DNA of 64,000 bases from Anaerolineae bacterium (GTDB lineage Bacteria; Chloroflexota; Anaerolineae; Aggregatilineales; Aggregatilineaceae): assembly GCA_018432315.1 (NCBI GenBank), contig JAHDLB010000045.1, positions 1-64,000 on the forward strand, given 5' to 3'. The notes beneath the pieces were generated by a model that worked only from the letters and a program-made list of their open reading frames with translations, had not been told where the DNA came from and made no database searches. Positions within the stretch are counted from its first letter, which is position 1. Every line of letters starts with the position of its first letter. Below are positions 25,543 to 33,955 of the stretch, piece after piece. Both the position numbers and the translations under genes were made by a program.

Positions 25543-27138
25543 TCACCCTCCCAGGCGATCCCATAGAATATTCGGCGAGTCGCGCAGCAGCCAGACGTTC
25601 CCATCTTTGGGCGGGAACCAGACCGGCTGGTAAGCGTCGTTGAGGTAGGGCCCGGCGTCCTGCTCCTGCACCCACAGCTCCAACACGACGTCGGGCCGCA
25701 GCTCGCCGATCGAATAGGCGTAATCCCACTTCATGTGGCCCGGCTTGAACTCCGGGATGATGGTCTGGTCCATCGCCATCCGCCCGATGACCTTGTCGTT
25801 CTTGCCCAACAGGTCCACGAAGGGCCGGTCTTCGGCGAAATAGGGCACGATCCCCGCCCCGGCGAGCGCGGTGCGCGCCTCCGGCGTGGTGATCGCTTCC
25901 AGCAGCAGCGCCCCCCGGACCTTGTCGCCGTTGCCCGCCGCGTAGAGCGACGGCTCGATCAACAGCCATTCTTTGAGCGCGCCGGTGCCATAGGTGTAAT
26001 TAAACGTGACGAACAGGAAAACGACAAACACCCCCAGCCCGGTCCACACCGCACGCGGCGAGGTTGCCAGGGCCGGATCGCGCAGCGCCAGCAGGCGGGC
26101 GGCCAGCGCGTCGAGCAGGATCCACAGCAGGACGAAGAACAGCGGCATGGCGATGCTCAGGTAGCGGTTGGCGCCGCCGTAGTGCTCCCACGCGTCGCCG
26201 CCGACGTAGATGTTGTAGACGACCTGGGTCACGAACAGCCACGCCAGCAGGCGCACGCCCCGGTCCTGCCGGAAGACGAAGACGCCGAAGGGCAGAATCC
26301 CGAAGCGGGCGAAGAACCGCCCGGACACCTCCAGCCCGTGCGTCACGCGCTTGACCAGCGGGTAGCCTTCCATCTTCAGATAGTACGTGTTGGGCAGCCA
26401 GTCGCCGTAATACCAGCGGCGGAAGATCATCTGCGGCGCGACGAACGCGGCCAGGATCAGCGGCCCGGCAGCGGCGTGACGCCAGCGGTGCGCCCGGTCC
26501 GCGAAGAACAGGAACGACCACACCGCCAGGAACGGCGCGGCCATGTCCAGCCGGACGAGTGTGCTGGCGCCGAGCAGCAGGTACGGCGCAACCGGAAACC
26601 GCCCGCGGTCCAGGTCGCGCAGGGTCCACCAGGCGGCGAGGCTGACGACCAGCGTCAGGATGCTGACCTCGGTCCCTTGCAAGCTCCAGGTGTTCAGCGG
26701 CAGGTAGAACGCGGTGAACAGCGCCGCGCCCAGCCCGACCAGCGGCCTGCCCGTCAGCCGGTCCGCGATGCGCCTGACGACGACCAGGTTGGCCGCCAGG
26801 AAGACCAGCGCGCTGAGCTGAATGGCGAGGCTGGTTTTCGACTCGTCGATGCCCAGCACGTGGAAGATCGCCATATAGCCCACCCACGCCGGGTTGGTGA
26901 AGCCTTCGACGCGCTCGCCGCCGGGGTTCCACACCAGCCCATAGCCATCGGCCAGATTGCGCGCGTAGCGCATCGAAATCATCGCGTCGTCGAACAGCAC
27001 GAAATAGCGCTTGCCCTCGGCGATGTAACTGGTGGGCTCGACGTTCGCGCTGGTGCGGGCGATGAACGCGGCCGCGTACAGGCAGTACGCGATCACGATG
27101 AGCGCGAATAGGGTCCGCGTCTGTTTGGGTGCGATCAT
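25543..27138 (-). CDS. Polytopic GT-C-type glycosyltransferase, AftB-like
   Basis: The 531-aa membrane protein has about nine to ten hydrophobic segments and a soluble C-terminal domain of about 120 residues. The first large loop has FDDAMISMRYARNLADGYGL followed by NPGGERVEGFTNPAW. This closely resembles the DDAFISYRYARNL/NPGxRVEGYTN signature of mycobacterial AftB-type arabinofuranosyltransferases and related GT-C proteins. The acidic DD pair after the first helix is the usual lipid-phosphate-sugar catalytic site. Donor and acceptor sugars are unknown; a role in cell-surface glycan decoration is inferred. It precedes the CYTH and GNAT genes in one minus-strand run. Confidence 0.75.
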   Translation of the reverse strand: MIAPKQTRTLFALIVIAYCLYAAAFIARTSANVEPTSYIAEGKRYFVLFDDAMISMRYARNLADGYGLVWNPGGERVEGFTNPAWVGYMAIFHVLGIDESKTSLAIQLSALVFLAANLVVVRRIADRLTGRPLVGLGAALFTAFYLPLNTWSLQGTEVSILTLVVSLAAWWTLRDLDRGRFPVAPYLLLGASTLVRLDMAAPFLAVWSFLFFADRAHRWRHAAAGPLILAAFVAPQMIFRRWYYGDWLPNTYYLKMEGYPLVKRVTHGLEVSGRFFARFGILPFGVFVFRQDRGVRLLAWLFVTQVVYNIYVGGDAWEHYGGANRYLSIAMPLFFVLLWILLDALAARLLALRDPALATSPRAVWTGLGVFVVFLFVTFNYTYGTGALKEWLLIEPSLYAAGNGDKVRGALLLEAITTPEARTALAGAGIVPYFAEDRPFVDLLGKNDKVIGRMAMDQTIIPEFKPGHMKWDYAYSIGELRPDVVLELWVQEQDAGPYLNDAYQPVWFPPKDGNVWLLRDSPNILWDRLGG

Positions 27139-27218
27139 GCTAGCTGGCTCTCGTGACTACCATCCGACCGGGGCGGATTGTACTCGATCGCCCGCGGACT
27201 AACCAGCCGGGGAAGGGG

Positions 27219-27689
27219 CTAGCTCTCGATCGGGCGGAGGGCCTCTTTGAGATGCTGGCGCAGGGCCAGGACCAGCTCGCGGTAAAAGCCGCGCGCGCTG
27301 TCGGGCGCCATCACCACGTCGTGGTAGAAACTGCCCGAGGCGCGCTCCACCAGCCACAGATCGACGCCGAAGTAGGGCACGTCGGGCTGGTCGTCCAGCT
27401 TGTCGAACTTCAACCGGCGGAGGCCGGTCAGCAGCGCCTGGTAGCGCTCGGCCTCGATCGGGTAGGTGAAGAACACGCTCTTGTTGGGCTTGTCGTAAAT
27501 GACTTTGAGCGTGGTGCCAGCGTGATCGCGCACCAGCGTGGCGACCTGGTTGGGGTGGCGCCCGTCGTGGTACTGGATGGTGACCCGGAAGACTTCGTTG
27601 ATGCCCGGCTGGTGCGTCAGGTGGCGCAGTTCGTTCTGCATCAGCCGCAGGGCGATCAGGCGAATGGGGTCGGCGCGTCGGGATTCCAT
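27219..27689 (-). CDS. Conserved-looking protein of unknown function
   Basis: The 156-aa protein is soluble, with no signal peptide, membrane segment or recognised motif. It has an alternating alpha/beta appearance (INEVFRVTIQYHDG, TLKVIYDKPNKSVFFTYPIE, KLDDQPDVPYFGVDLWLVER, SFYHDVVMAPDSARGFYREL). Codon use and its isolation from an opposing gene support it as real. It lies upstream of the GT-C gene, 80 bp away on the same strand, and could be first in that operon. I do not recognise the family. Confidence 0.65.
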   Translation of the reverse strand: MESRRADPIRLIALRLMQNELRHLTHQPGINEVFRVTIQYHDGRHPNQVATLVRDHAGTTLKVIYDKPNKSVFFTYPIEAERYQALLTGLRRLKFDKLDDQPDVPYFGVDLWLVERASGSFYHDVVMAPDSARGFYRELVLALRQHLKEALRPIES

Positions 27690-27872
27690 GAGGAAGGCGA
27701 GTCCTGATTATTCTTGTATAGATCAATCTTATACTGGAAAGCGGGTGAAACGCCAAAAATAGTACAAAAGTATGCCGTACTGCGCCGCGGGCCGCGCTCG
27801 CCGGGAACGAGGAAAACACCAATTTTAATCATACTAATAAACTTATCCGGCTGAATACGCGGCCTGTTTCGT

Positions 27873-27902
27873 TGACAGGTTATACCCTGCCCACCTATTA
27901 TG
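27873..27902 (+). promoter_or_regulatory. Strong sigma-70 promoter of the exported protease gene
   Basis: A consensus TTGACA (27873-27878), an 18-nt spacer and TATTAT (27897-27902). The predicted start near 27909 leaves a leader of about 63 nt to the ATG at 27972, with GGGGGAGGG as ribosome site. The gap 27690-27971 contains no gene. Confidence 0.7.
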
Positions 27903-27971
27903 AATTCACAAATTAGTTTTTCGATTACAACAATGGAATGAGCGGGATCAACCGCTCTGGGGGAGGGTAAA

Positions 27972-29864
27972 ATGAAACACCCTGTTTGTACGGCGTGGCT
28001 GGCGAGGCGCGCGCTGGGAACGGCGCTCATCCTCGCCACCGTTTTTGTATCGCTGCTCGGCTATGGCGCGCCCACTGCCGAAGCCCACGCGCCGGACGTC
28101 GCGGCACAGCTCACCGCGCAGGACGGATTCAATCCACACCAGCCGGTGTCGAACGGCACACCGGGCGAGCGAGCGCCGGTCGCGCTGGCGTCGAGCGCGC
28201 TCCCCGTCGAGGAGCGCGCGCTGTCGGACGTGCGCTCGACCCAGGCCGTCTACCTGCCCGACACCCGATCGCGCGTGTCGTCGCCCGCCAGCACGAGCTG
28301 GCGCTGGAACGTATATATCGAAGCCTACTGGCCGGGATACTACGTCACCTGCACGGGGTGGCTGGTCGGGCCGCATACCGTCATCACGGCGGGACACTGC
28401 GTCTACTGGCCGGGTGACGGCTGGGCGCTGGAGGTGATGGTCGCCCCGGCGCTCAACGGGAACAACGCGCCCTTTGGCGTGCAGTACTCGACCAACCTGC
28501 ATTCCGTCGCAGGCTGGACCGCGAGCGAGGACAGCCGCTACGACTACGGCGCCATCATCCTGCCCAACGACTCGCTGGGGAATGCCGTCGGCACCTTCAT
28601 GCCCTACGGCTATTTCAGCGACTCCTTCCTGTATACGAGCATCGGCACGCTCGCCATTTCGGGCTATCCCGCGGACAAGCTGTACAACGGAAGCTACGGC
28701 ACGACGCTGTGGGTTGGCCGGGGACGGCGCTTCACCTATCTCGAAGAGTCGATGGTCTACTACCAGGTCGATACCGAATGGGGCCAGTCCGGCGCTGCCG
28801 TGTGGACCACCTTCAAGGGCAACCGGTTCGCAACCGCGATCCACACCCAGGGCTACTGTGGCTGGTACGAAAACTGCGGAGTCCGCATCAACCAGTCTGT
28901 CGCCAACAACATCGTGGGATGGGGAGGCATTCCGCCGGTCACCGACCTGAACCCGGGGCCCGCGTTGATCGGGCCGGCGCCCGATCTGCTGACCAACACC
29001 CCGGTGACATTCAACTGGGCGACCATTCCCAGCGCGGCGAAATACGAGCTGGAGCTGTACAGGTGGGTGTGCAACTCGTTGGAGTGCACGTGGCGCGTCA
29101 CCTGGCGGAAGATCGGCTCGATGACGTCCATCACCAAGAACCTGCCGACGGGCTACTACTGGTGGCACGTGCGCGGCATCCAGGCGAACCAGATCCCCAC
29201 CCAGTGGAGCGAGTGGCGGTGGATCGAAGTCGACAAGAAACGGCCCGGCAGACCGGTCCCCTGGTATCCGCCGAAAGGGTACATCACCACCGACACCACA
29301 CCAACGTTTTATTGGGACTGGCCGCTGCGCGATACCGACATCAACTTCTTCGAGATTCAGGTCAGCCCCAGCGCCACGTTCACGAGCGTCCCTATCGGGG
29401 CGGTCACGGTCGATCCCTGGTTCGAGGTCCCTGTGCCGCTCGCGGCGGGCAAGTGGTACTGGCGCGTCCGGGCGACCGACTTTACGGGGAACGTCGGCGC
29501 CTGGTCGCCGGTGTGGAACGTGGTGATCGTCACGGTCACGGGCGAGGCGGAGAGCAAGACCAACCCCGCGCCAACGACCATCCTGACGCCCGAGCCGGTC
29601 GAGGTGCCATTCGTGCAACCGGCCCCGGTTGACAAGCAGATCCCGTCCGAGGACATCATCCCGGTCGGCCCCGTCCCCGTCGATCCCGCGCCGGTGACCG
29701 ACCCCAACGAACCGCCGCCGGTCACCCCGCCGCCCGCGCCTGAGGACCCGGTCGAGCCGCCGCCCGTCGAGCTGCCGCCGGTCGAGGCGCCGCGCGAGCC
29801 GCCACCCGCCGAGCCCGATCCGGGTGTGCTGCCGCCCGGTGAAGAGCCACCCGTGGCGCAGTAA
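27972..29864 (+). CDS. Exported V8-like (S1B) serine protease with Fn3-like domains and a proline-rich tail
   Basis: The 630-aa product starts at the ATG at 27972. A signal peptide of about 40 residues ends at AEAHA. The protease domain spans about 105-315 with the trypsin-fold triad at His142 (VITAGHC), Asp191 (RYDYGAII) and Ser273 (WGQSGAAVW). The TAGHC and GQSG phrases match glutamyl-endopeptidase/V8-type enzymes. About 320-525 are two beta-sandwich units with WWHVRGIQ and WYWRVRATDFTGNVG, Fn3-like. The last 90 residues are Pro/Glu/Val-rich (repeated PPPVE-like), probably a cell-wall spanning or spacer tail. Secreted or surface proteolysis is inferred; no propeptide boundary can be fixed. 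Confidence 0.88.
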   Translation: MKHPVCTAWLARRALGTALILATVFVSLLGYGAPTAEAHAPDVAAQLTAQDGFNPHQPVSNGTPGERAPVALASSALPVEERALSDVRSTQAVYLPDTRSRVSSPASTSWRWNVYIEAYWPGYYVTCTGWLVGPHTVITAGHCVYWPGDGWALEVMVAPALNGNNAPFGVQYSTNLHSVAGWTASEDSRYDYGAIILPNDSLGNAVGTFMPYGYFSDSFLYTSIGTLAISGYPADKLYNGSYGTTLWVGRGRRFTYLEESMVYYQVDTEWGQSGAAVWTTFKGNRFATAIHTQGYCGWYENCGVRINQSVANNIVGWGGIPPVTDLNPGPALIGPAPDLLTNTPVTFNWATIPSAAKYELELYRWVCNSLECTWRVTWRKIGSMTSITKNLPTGYYWWHVRGIQANQIPTQWSEWRWIEVDKKRPGRPVPWYPPKGYITTDTTPTFYWDWPLRDTDINFFEIQVSPSATFTSVPIGAVTVDPWFEVPVPLAAGKWYWRVRATDFTGNVGAWSPVWNVVIVTVTGEAESKTNPAPTTILTPEPVEVPFVQPAPVDKQIPSEDIIPVGPVPVDPAPVTDPNEPPPVTPPPAPEDPVEPPPVELPPVEAPREPPPAEPDPGVLPPGEEPPVAQ

Positions 29865-29900
29865 TCCCGGCTGAGCATCCCCTGCCGCGCCGGTGACAGC

Positions 29901-29939
29901 CCTGGGCCTTCTGCGCGCACATTCGCCAGAGGGCCCAGG
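29901..29939 (+). terminator. Hairpin after the protease gene
   Basis: CCTGGGCC (29901-29908) pairs with GGCCCAGG in 29932-29939, about 37 nt after the stop, with partial pairing inside the loop. No T-run follows, so it is a probable but weak terminator. Confidence 0.4.
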
Positions 29940-29974
29940 TCGCGCGCGGCCCTGCGATCGCGGCAGATGGGGAT

Positions 29975-29988
29975 CCTATCATGATAGG
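29975..29988. promoter_or_regulatory. 14-bp perfect palindrome upstream of the ribose-type transporter
   Basis: CCTATCATGATAGG is fully self-complementary. It lies 41 bp before the -35 of the promoter at 30029-30057 and is a candidate operator for control of the transporter operon. Confidence 0.45.
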
Positions 29989-30028
29989 TAAAGTGACCAA
30001 CGAAGGTCTTTTTTCGTGACCATCAGAC

Positions 30029-30057
30029 TTGCTCTGTCCCATAATCCGGAATATGAT
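30029..30057 (+). promoter_or_regulatory. Promoter of the ribose-type sugar transporter operon
   Basis: TTGCTC (30029-30034), 17-nt spacer, TATGAT (30052-30057). The leader contains a 7-bp hairpin (CGGTGGA 30081-30087 with TCCACCG 30106-30112). Confidence 0.6.
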
Positions 30058-30195
30058 GATGCATAGTGCACGTTAAAGGGCGGTGGAAAAAGGACATCTT
30101 CTACATCCACCGGCGATTTCATGGCGCCCCGGCATCACGGCACTTCGCCGACAACGACCCCGCAGATAGATTTGGATGGAAGGATCGAGAGTATT

Positions 30196-30984
30196 GTGGT
30201 TGAGAAATCAGATCACCCCTATGCCCTGCAAATGGTCAACATCGAGAAATACTTCGGCCTGGTGTGCGCGCTCAAGAACATCAATCTACAGGTAGGCCGC
30301 AACGAGATCGTCGGGCTTATCGGTGACAACGGCGCGGGTAAGTCCACCATGGTCAAAATCCTCACCGGCGTCCACCAGCCCACCCGTGGGGAGCTTTACG
30401 TGGCTGGGCGGAAGGTCGATCTCAAGCGATACAACGTCAAGACGGCCCACGAATACGGGATCGAAACCGTATACCAGGATAAATCCCTGGGCGAAAAGCA
30501 GGTGTTGTGGCGCAATTTCTTCATCGGGCGCCAGATCACCCGGCGTTTTGGGTTCATCGACGTGAAGAAGGAAAAGGAAATCGCCAACGAGATCATGCTC
30601 AATACCATCGGGTTCCGGGGCAAGGGCATCACGGTGGACTCGAAAGTCAACAAACTGTCCGGCGGCGAGCGCCAGGGGGTCGCGATCGGGCGGGCCATGC
30701 ACTTCGAGGCCGAGCTGATCGTGCTGGACGAGCCGACGGTGGCCCTCTCGCTGAAAGAGGTCCGCAAGGTCCTCAACTTCGTGCACAAGATCAAAGAAGC
30801 CGGCAAAGCCTGCATCTACATCTCGCATAACCTCCAGGACGTGTACGAGATCTCCGACCGTTTCGTCGTCCTGGATCGCGGAGAGATCGTCGCCAGCATC
30901 GAGAAGAAAGACACCTCTCTCCAGGATTTGGATGACTTCCTGCTCACATACGCTCATGGCCTGAAAGACAAAAGAGAATCATGA
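30196..30984 (+). CDS. Sugar ABC transporter ATP-binding protein (single-domain, CUT2/ribose type)
   Basis: A 262-aa ATPase, taking the GTG at 30196, which follows GGAAGGA by 11 nt. An ATG at 30121 would add 25 residues of unlike composition with no ribosome site, but cannot be excluded. Motifs in order: Walker A GDNGAGKST, signature LSGGERQGVAI, Walker B LIVLDEPTVALS, and the switch His in ISHNLQD. It is a half-length protein, not the double-cassette RbsA type, so it must dimerise, as FrcA/GguA-like half proteins do. Its stop overlaps the permease start (ATGA at 30981-30984). Confidence 0.9.
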   Translation: MVEKSDHPYALQMVNIEKYFGLVCALKNINLQVGRNEIVGLIGDNGAGKSTMVKILTGVHQPTRGELYVAGRKVDLKRYNVKTAHEYGIETVYQDKSLGEKQVLWRNFFIGRQITRRFGFIDVKKEKEIANEIMLNTIGFRGKGITVDSKVNKLSGGERQGVAIGRAMHFEAELIVLDEPTVALSLKEVRKVLNFVHKIKEAGKACIYISHNLQDVYEISDRFVVLDRGEIVASIEKKDTSLQDLDDFLLTYAHGLKDKRES

Positions 30985-32093
30985 ACCGAACGCGCTCCAT
31001 CATAAAAATCCTCGGCAAGATCGAAGGGCTGCCGGTAGCGACCGTTTTGGTGGTGCTGATCATCGCCTTCATGATCACGGCGCCCGACGTGTTTTTGAAG
31101 TGGCGTATTTACATGTCCTTCCTGCAGACGGTGGCCCCGCCGCTGATCCTGGGCCTGGGGCTGACGTTCGTCATCACGGCAGGCGAGATCGACCTGAGCT
31201 TCCCGGCGACGGTGGCCTTTGCGGGCTACGTGTTCACCTGGAGTTTCAAGAACTTCGGCGAGAGCATGGATCCCTCGCTGGCCGCGGCAGGCGGGCTCGT
31301 GCTCGCTCTGCTGGCCGGGGGCATGGTGGGGTACATCAACGGCGTGATCGTGGCCAAGCTGAACGTGCCCTCGATCATGGTCACCCTCGCCGCGCAGTTC
31401 TTCTGGTACGGCGTCACGGTGCTGCTGGCCGGGGGCCTGCAGGCGGCGCTGACCACCATCGAGAACAACCACATTCACAGCCTGTTCGTGGGCCGGATCT
31501 ACGGGGTCATCCCCGACCCGGCGCGAGGCCGGATCGGCATCCCGGTCCAGGCGCTGTGGGCGCTGGCGCTCACCGTGTTCCTGTGGTTCATCCTCAACAG
31601 GCACAAGTTCGGCGAGGCGGTCATGTTCATCGGCGACAACCCCAACGTGGCGCGCGTGATGGGCATCAACGTCGAGGCGACGCGCATCCAGCTTTTCACG
31701 CTGATGGGCGTCATCTCCGCGTTTGCGGGCGTGATCCTCACGCTGGAAATGCGAGTCTTCTACCCCACCCAGGGCCAGGGCATGCTCTTGCCGGTGATGG
31801 CGGCGGTCTTCATCGGCGGCACCTCGATCGCGGGCGGCGTGGGGATCATTGTCGGCACGTTCTTCGGGTCGTACATTATCGGCTCGCTGGAAGCCGGCGT
31901 CGTCGCCACGGGGATCAGCGGCTTTTGGGTCCAGTTGGTGCAGGGGCTGGTGATGGGCGGCTCGATCATCCTCAACACGCTGCTCATCGAGGGGCGGCTC
32001 AACGTGCTCGGCCAGCGGTTTCGCCAGTGGGGGATGCCCGTGGGGACGGGGTACACCCCCGAGGGCCAAATTCCACCCCAAAGTGGGGATTGA
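30981..32093 (+). CDS. Sugar ABC transporter permease (RbsC/CUT2 family)
   Basis: The 370-aa membrane protein has eight to ten hydrophobic segments. Family phrases are LGLTFVITAGEIDLSFPAT (GEIDLS, typical of BPD_transp_2), NVPSIMVTLAAQFFWYG, ARVMGINVEATRIQLFTLMG and MAAVFIGGTSIAGGVG. CUT2 permeases import monosaccharides such as ribose, xylose or rhamnose. It is translationally coupled to the ATPase by the ATGA overlap. The binding protein gene follows after 133 bp. Confidence 0.93.
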   Translation: MNRTRSIIKILGKIEGLPVATVLVVLIIAFMITAPDVFLKWRIYMSFLQTVAPPLILGLGLTFVITAGEIDLSFPATVAFAGYVFTWSFKNFGESMDPSLAAAGGLVLALLAGGMVGYINGVIVAKLNVPSIMVTLAAQFFWYGVTVLLAGGLQAALTTIENNHIHSLFVGRIYGVIPDPARGRIGIPVQALWALALTVFLWFILNRHKFGEAVMFIGDNPNVARVMGINVEATRIQLFTLMGVISAFAGVILTLEMRVFYPTQGQGMLLPVMAAVFIGGTSIAGGVGIIVGTFFGSYIIGSLEAGVVATGISGFWVQLVQGLVMGGSIILNTLLIEGRLNVLGQRFRQWGMPVGTGYTPEGQIPPQSGD

Positions 32094-32226
32094 CTCATTC
32101 GAGCAGGCGGCATAGCGCCGGTGATATCCGCAGGAAGGGGGTGACCTATCGCGCATCCGGAGAGGCGCCGGCTCGACCGGCACAATAACCTACATCTATA
32201 GATTGACGAGAAAAAAGGAGTTTGAC

Positions 32227-33222
32227 GTGAAACGTTTAGTGAGTTTGATCATTGTTGTGACCGTGATTGCGATGGCTCTGGCGATCGCCCTCCCGGCCCG
32301 GCCTGCGCTGGCCCAGGACGATGAGAAGATCGTCGTCTACATGCAGATGGGCGGCACGCAAGGCGACGGCACGACGCTGGCCCGCACGAATGGCGCCATC
32401 GCCGCCGCCGAAGCCCTCGGCATCGAGCTGCACGAGCAGTACTCGAGCTGGGATCAGCAGACCATGATCAACCAGTTCAACGAAGCGCTGGCCGCCGACC
32501 CGGATGGCATCGTCATCATGGGGCACCCCGGCGAAGACGCGTTTGCTCCCCTGGTGGAAGAAGCGATCAGCCGGGGCATCATCGTCACCAGCGGCAACAA
32601 CCCCTTCCCCACCCTTGAGCCGATGTACCAGGCCCAGGGCTTCGGCTATGCCGGGGCGGACCTGTACCAGGGCGGCTATCTGACCGGCCAGGCGATGGTC
32701 GCCGCCGGTCTGCAGGCCGGTGACACGGCGCTGGTGTACGACATCTGGCACGAAGAGCTCCGCAGCCGCAGCCCCCAGGGCATCAAGGACGCCCTGGAAG
32801 AGGCCGGCGTGATCGTGGATACGCTCGACGTCTCGCAGGAAGTCAACTCGGATGTCTCGCTGGCGACCCCGATCCTGACGGCCTATCTGGAAGCGCACCC
32901 CGATCTGAAGGCGATCGGCACCCAGCATGGCAACATCACTGCTGCGCTGGTGAACGTGCTGAAGGCGAACGGCTATGAGCCCGGCGACATCATCATCGGC
33001 GGCATCGATCTCTCGCCCGCCACGGTGGCCGGCGTTCAGGAAGGCTACATCAGCGCGACGTTCGACCAGGTGCTGTACCTGCAGGGCTACATGCCCATTC
33101 TGCAGATCTGGCTGACCCACAACTACAAGATCCCCGGGCTGCACATCAACACCGGCGTTGGCGTGGTGACCCCCGACAACGTCGCGGAGATCGTGCCCCT
33201 GATCGAGCAGGGCATCCGTTAG
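32227..33222 (+). CDS. Periplasmic-type sugar-binding protein (Peripla_BP_4, CUT2)
   Basis: A 331-aa exported protein starting at the GTG at 32227, six nt after AAGGAG; a TTG start at 32203 has no ribosome site. The signal peptide (VKRLVSLIIVVTVIAMALAI) ends near PALAQ. The mature chain shows the RbsB/LsrB-like type I fold: QGDGTTLARTNGAIAAAEAL, NQFNEALAADPDGIVIMGHP, GFGYAGADLYQGGYLTGQAM, and IGGIDLSPATVAGVQEGYIS. In this operon the binding protein is last, after ATPase and permease, and probably gets extra expression from its own leader. Substrate unknown, likely a monosaccharide. Confidence 0.92.
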   Translation: MKRLVSLIIVVTVIAMALAIALPARPALAQDDEKIVVYMQMGGTQGDGTTLARTNGAIAAAEALGIELHEQYSSWDQQTMINQFNEALAADPDGIVIMGHPGEDAFAPLVEEAISRGIIVTSGNNPFPTLEPMYQAQGFGYAGADLYQGGYLTGQAMVAAGLQAGDTALVYDIWHEELRSRSPQGIKDALEEAGVIVDTLDVSQEVNSDVSLATPILTAYLEAHPDLKAIGTQHGNITAALVNVLKANGYEPGDIIIGGIDLSPATVAGVQEGYISATFDQVLYLQGYMPILQIWLTHNYKIPGLHINTGVGVVTPDNVAEIVPLIEQGIR

Positions 33223-33254
33223 TCTCGCCCGTTGGGCAACTCTCGAAACAGCAG

Positions 33255-33280
33255 CGCCCCTGTCTTCTCCGGCAGGGGCG
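33255..33280 (+). terminator. Probable terminator of the ribose-type transporter operon
   Basis: CGCCCCTG (33255-33262) and CAGGGGCG (33273-33280) form a perfect 8-bp stem with a 10-nt loop, 32 nt after the stop, followed by TTGTCTGT, a weak T-rich tail. Confidence 0.6.
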
Positions 33281-33318
33281 TTGTCTGTGGCGCGGGCTGC
33301 GCTTCGCTGCCGGGAACG

Positions 33319-33891
33319 TTACCCCGCCAGCTCGCCATAGCGAAAGCAACCGGTCGTGTGGTCGTTCACCATCCCGCACGCCTGCATGAAGGCATAGCAG
33401 ATCGTCGGGCCGACGAAGGTGAACCCGCGCTTTTTCAGGTCCTTGCTCATCGCGCGCGCCTCGTCCGTCTGGGCGGGGACGTCGGCCAGCGATGCCCACG
33501 CGTTGACCTTCGGCTGGCCGCCCACGAACTGCCAGATGTACGCGTCGAAGCTGCCGAATGCCTGCTGCACGGCCAGGAAGGCGCGCGCGTTGGTGATGAA
33601 CGCCGCCACCTTCAGCCGGTTGCGAATGATGCCGGGATCGGCCAGCAGCGCCGCCGTCTTGGCCTCGTCGTAGGCGGCGATCTTGACCGGGTCGAAATCG
33701 TCGAACGCGGCGCGGTAGCTCTCGCGCCGCTTGAGGATCGTCAGCCAGCTCAAACCGGCCTGCGCGCCCTCCAACAGCAGCATCTCGAACAGCTTGCGGT
33801 CGTCATGCTGGGGCACGCCCCATTCCTCGTCGTGATACGTCACGTACAGCGGATGGGTATTGCCCCACGGGCAGCGGGTTGGCTCGGTCAT
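33319..33891 (-). CDS. tag: DNA-3-methyladenine glycosylase I
   Basis: The 190-aa enzyme removes 3-methyladenine from alkylated DNA. It starts at the ATG at 33891 after GAAAGGAG. The zinc ligands of the Tag family are visible: Cys7 in TRCPWGN, His20 in YHDEEWGVP, and His/Cys in NDHTTGCFRY near the C-terminus. Conserved active-site phrases are LFEMLLLEGAQAGLSWLTIL and RNRLKVAAFITNARAF. The length matches E. coli Tag (187). Convergent with the sugar-transporter operon; likely a single gene. Confidence 0.97.
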   Translation of the reverse strand: MTEPTRCPWGNTHPLYVTYHDEEWGVPQHDDRKLFEMLLLEGAQAGLSWLTILKRRESYRAAFDDFDPVKIAAYDEAKTAALLADPGIIRNRLKVAAFITNARAFLAVQQAFGSFDAYIWQFVGGQPKVNAWASLADVPAQTDEARAMSKDLKKRGFTFVGPTICYAFMQACGMVNDHTTGCFRYGELAG

Positions 33892-33955
33892 GGTGGGAGT
33901 CTCCTTTCGCGGTTGGCGACGGGTCATGCGCCGATTATACCCGAACATGCGTTCG

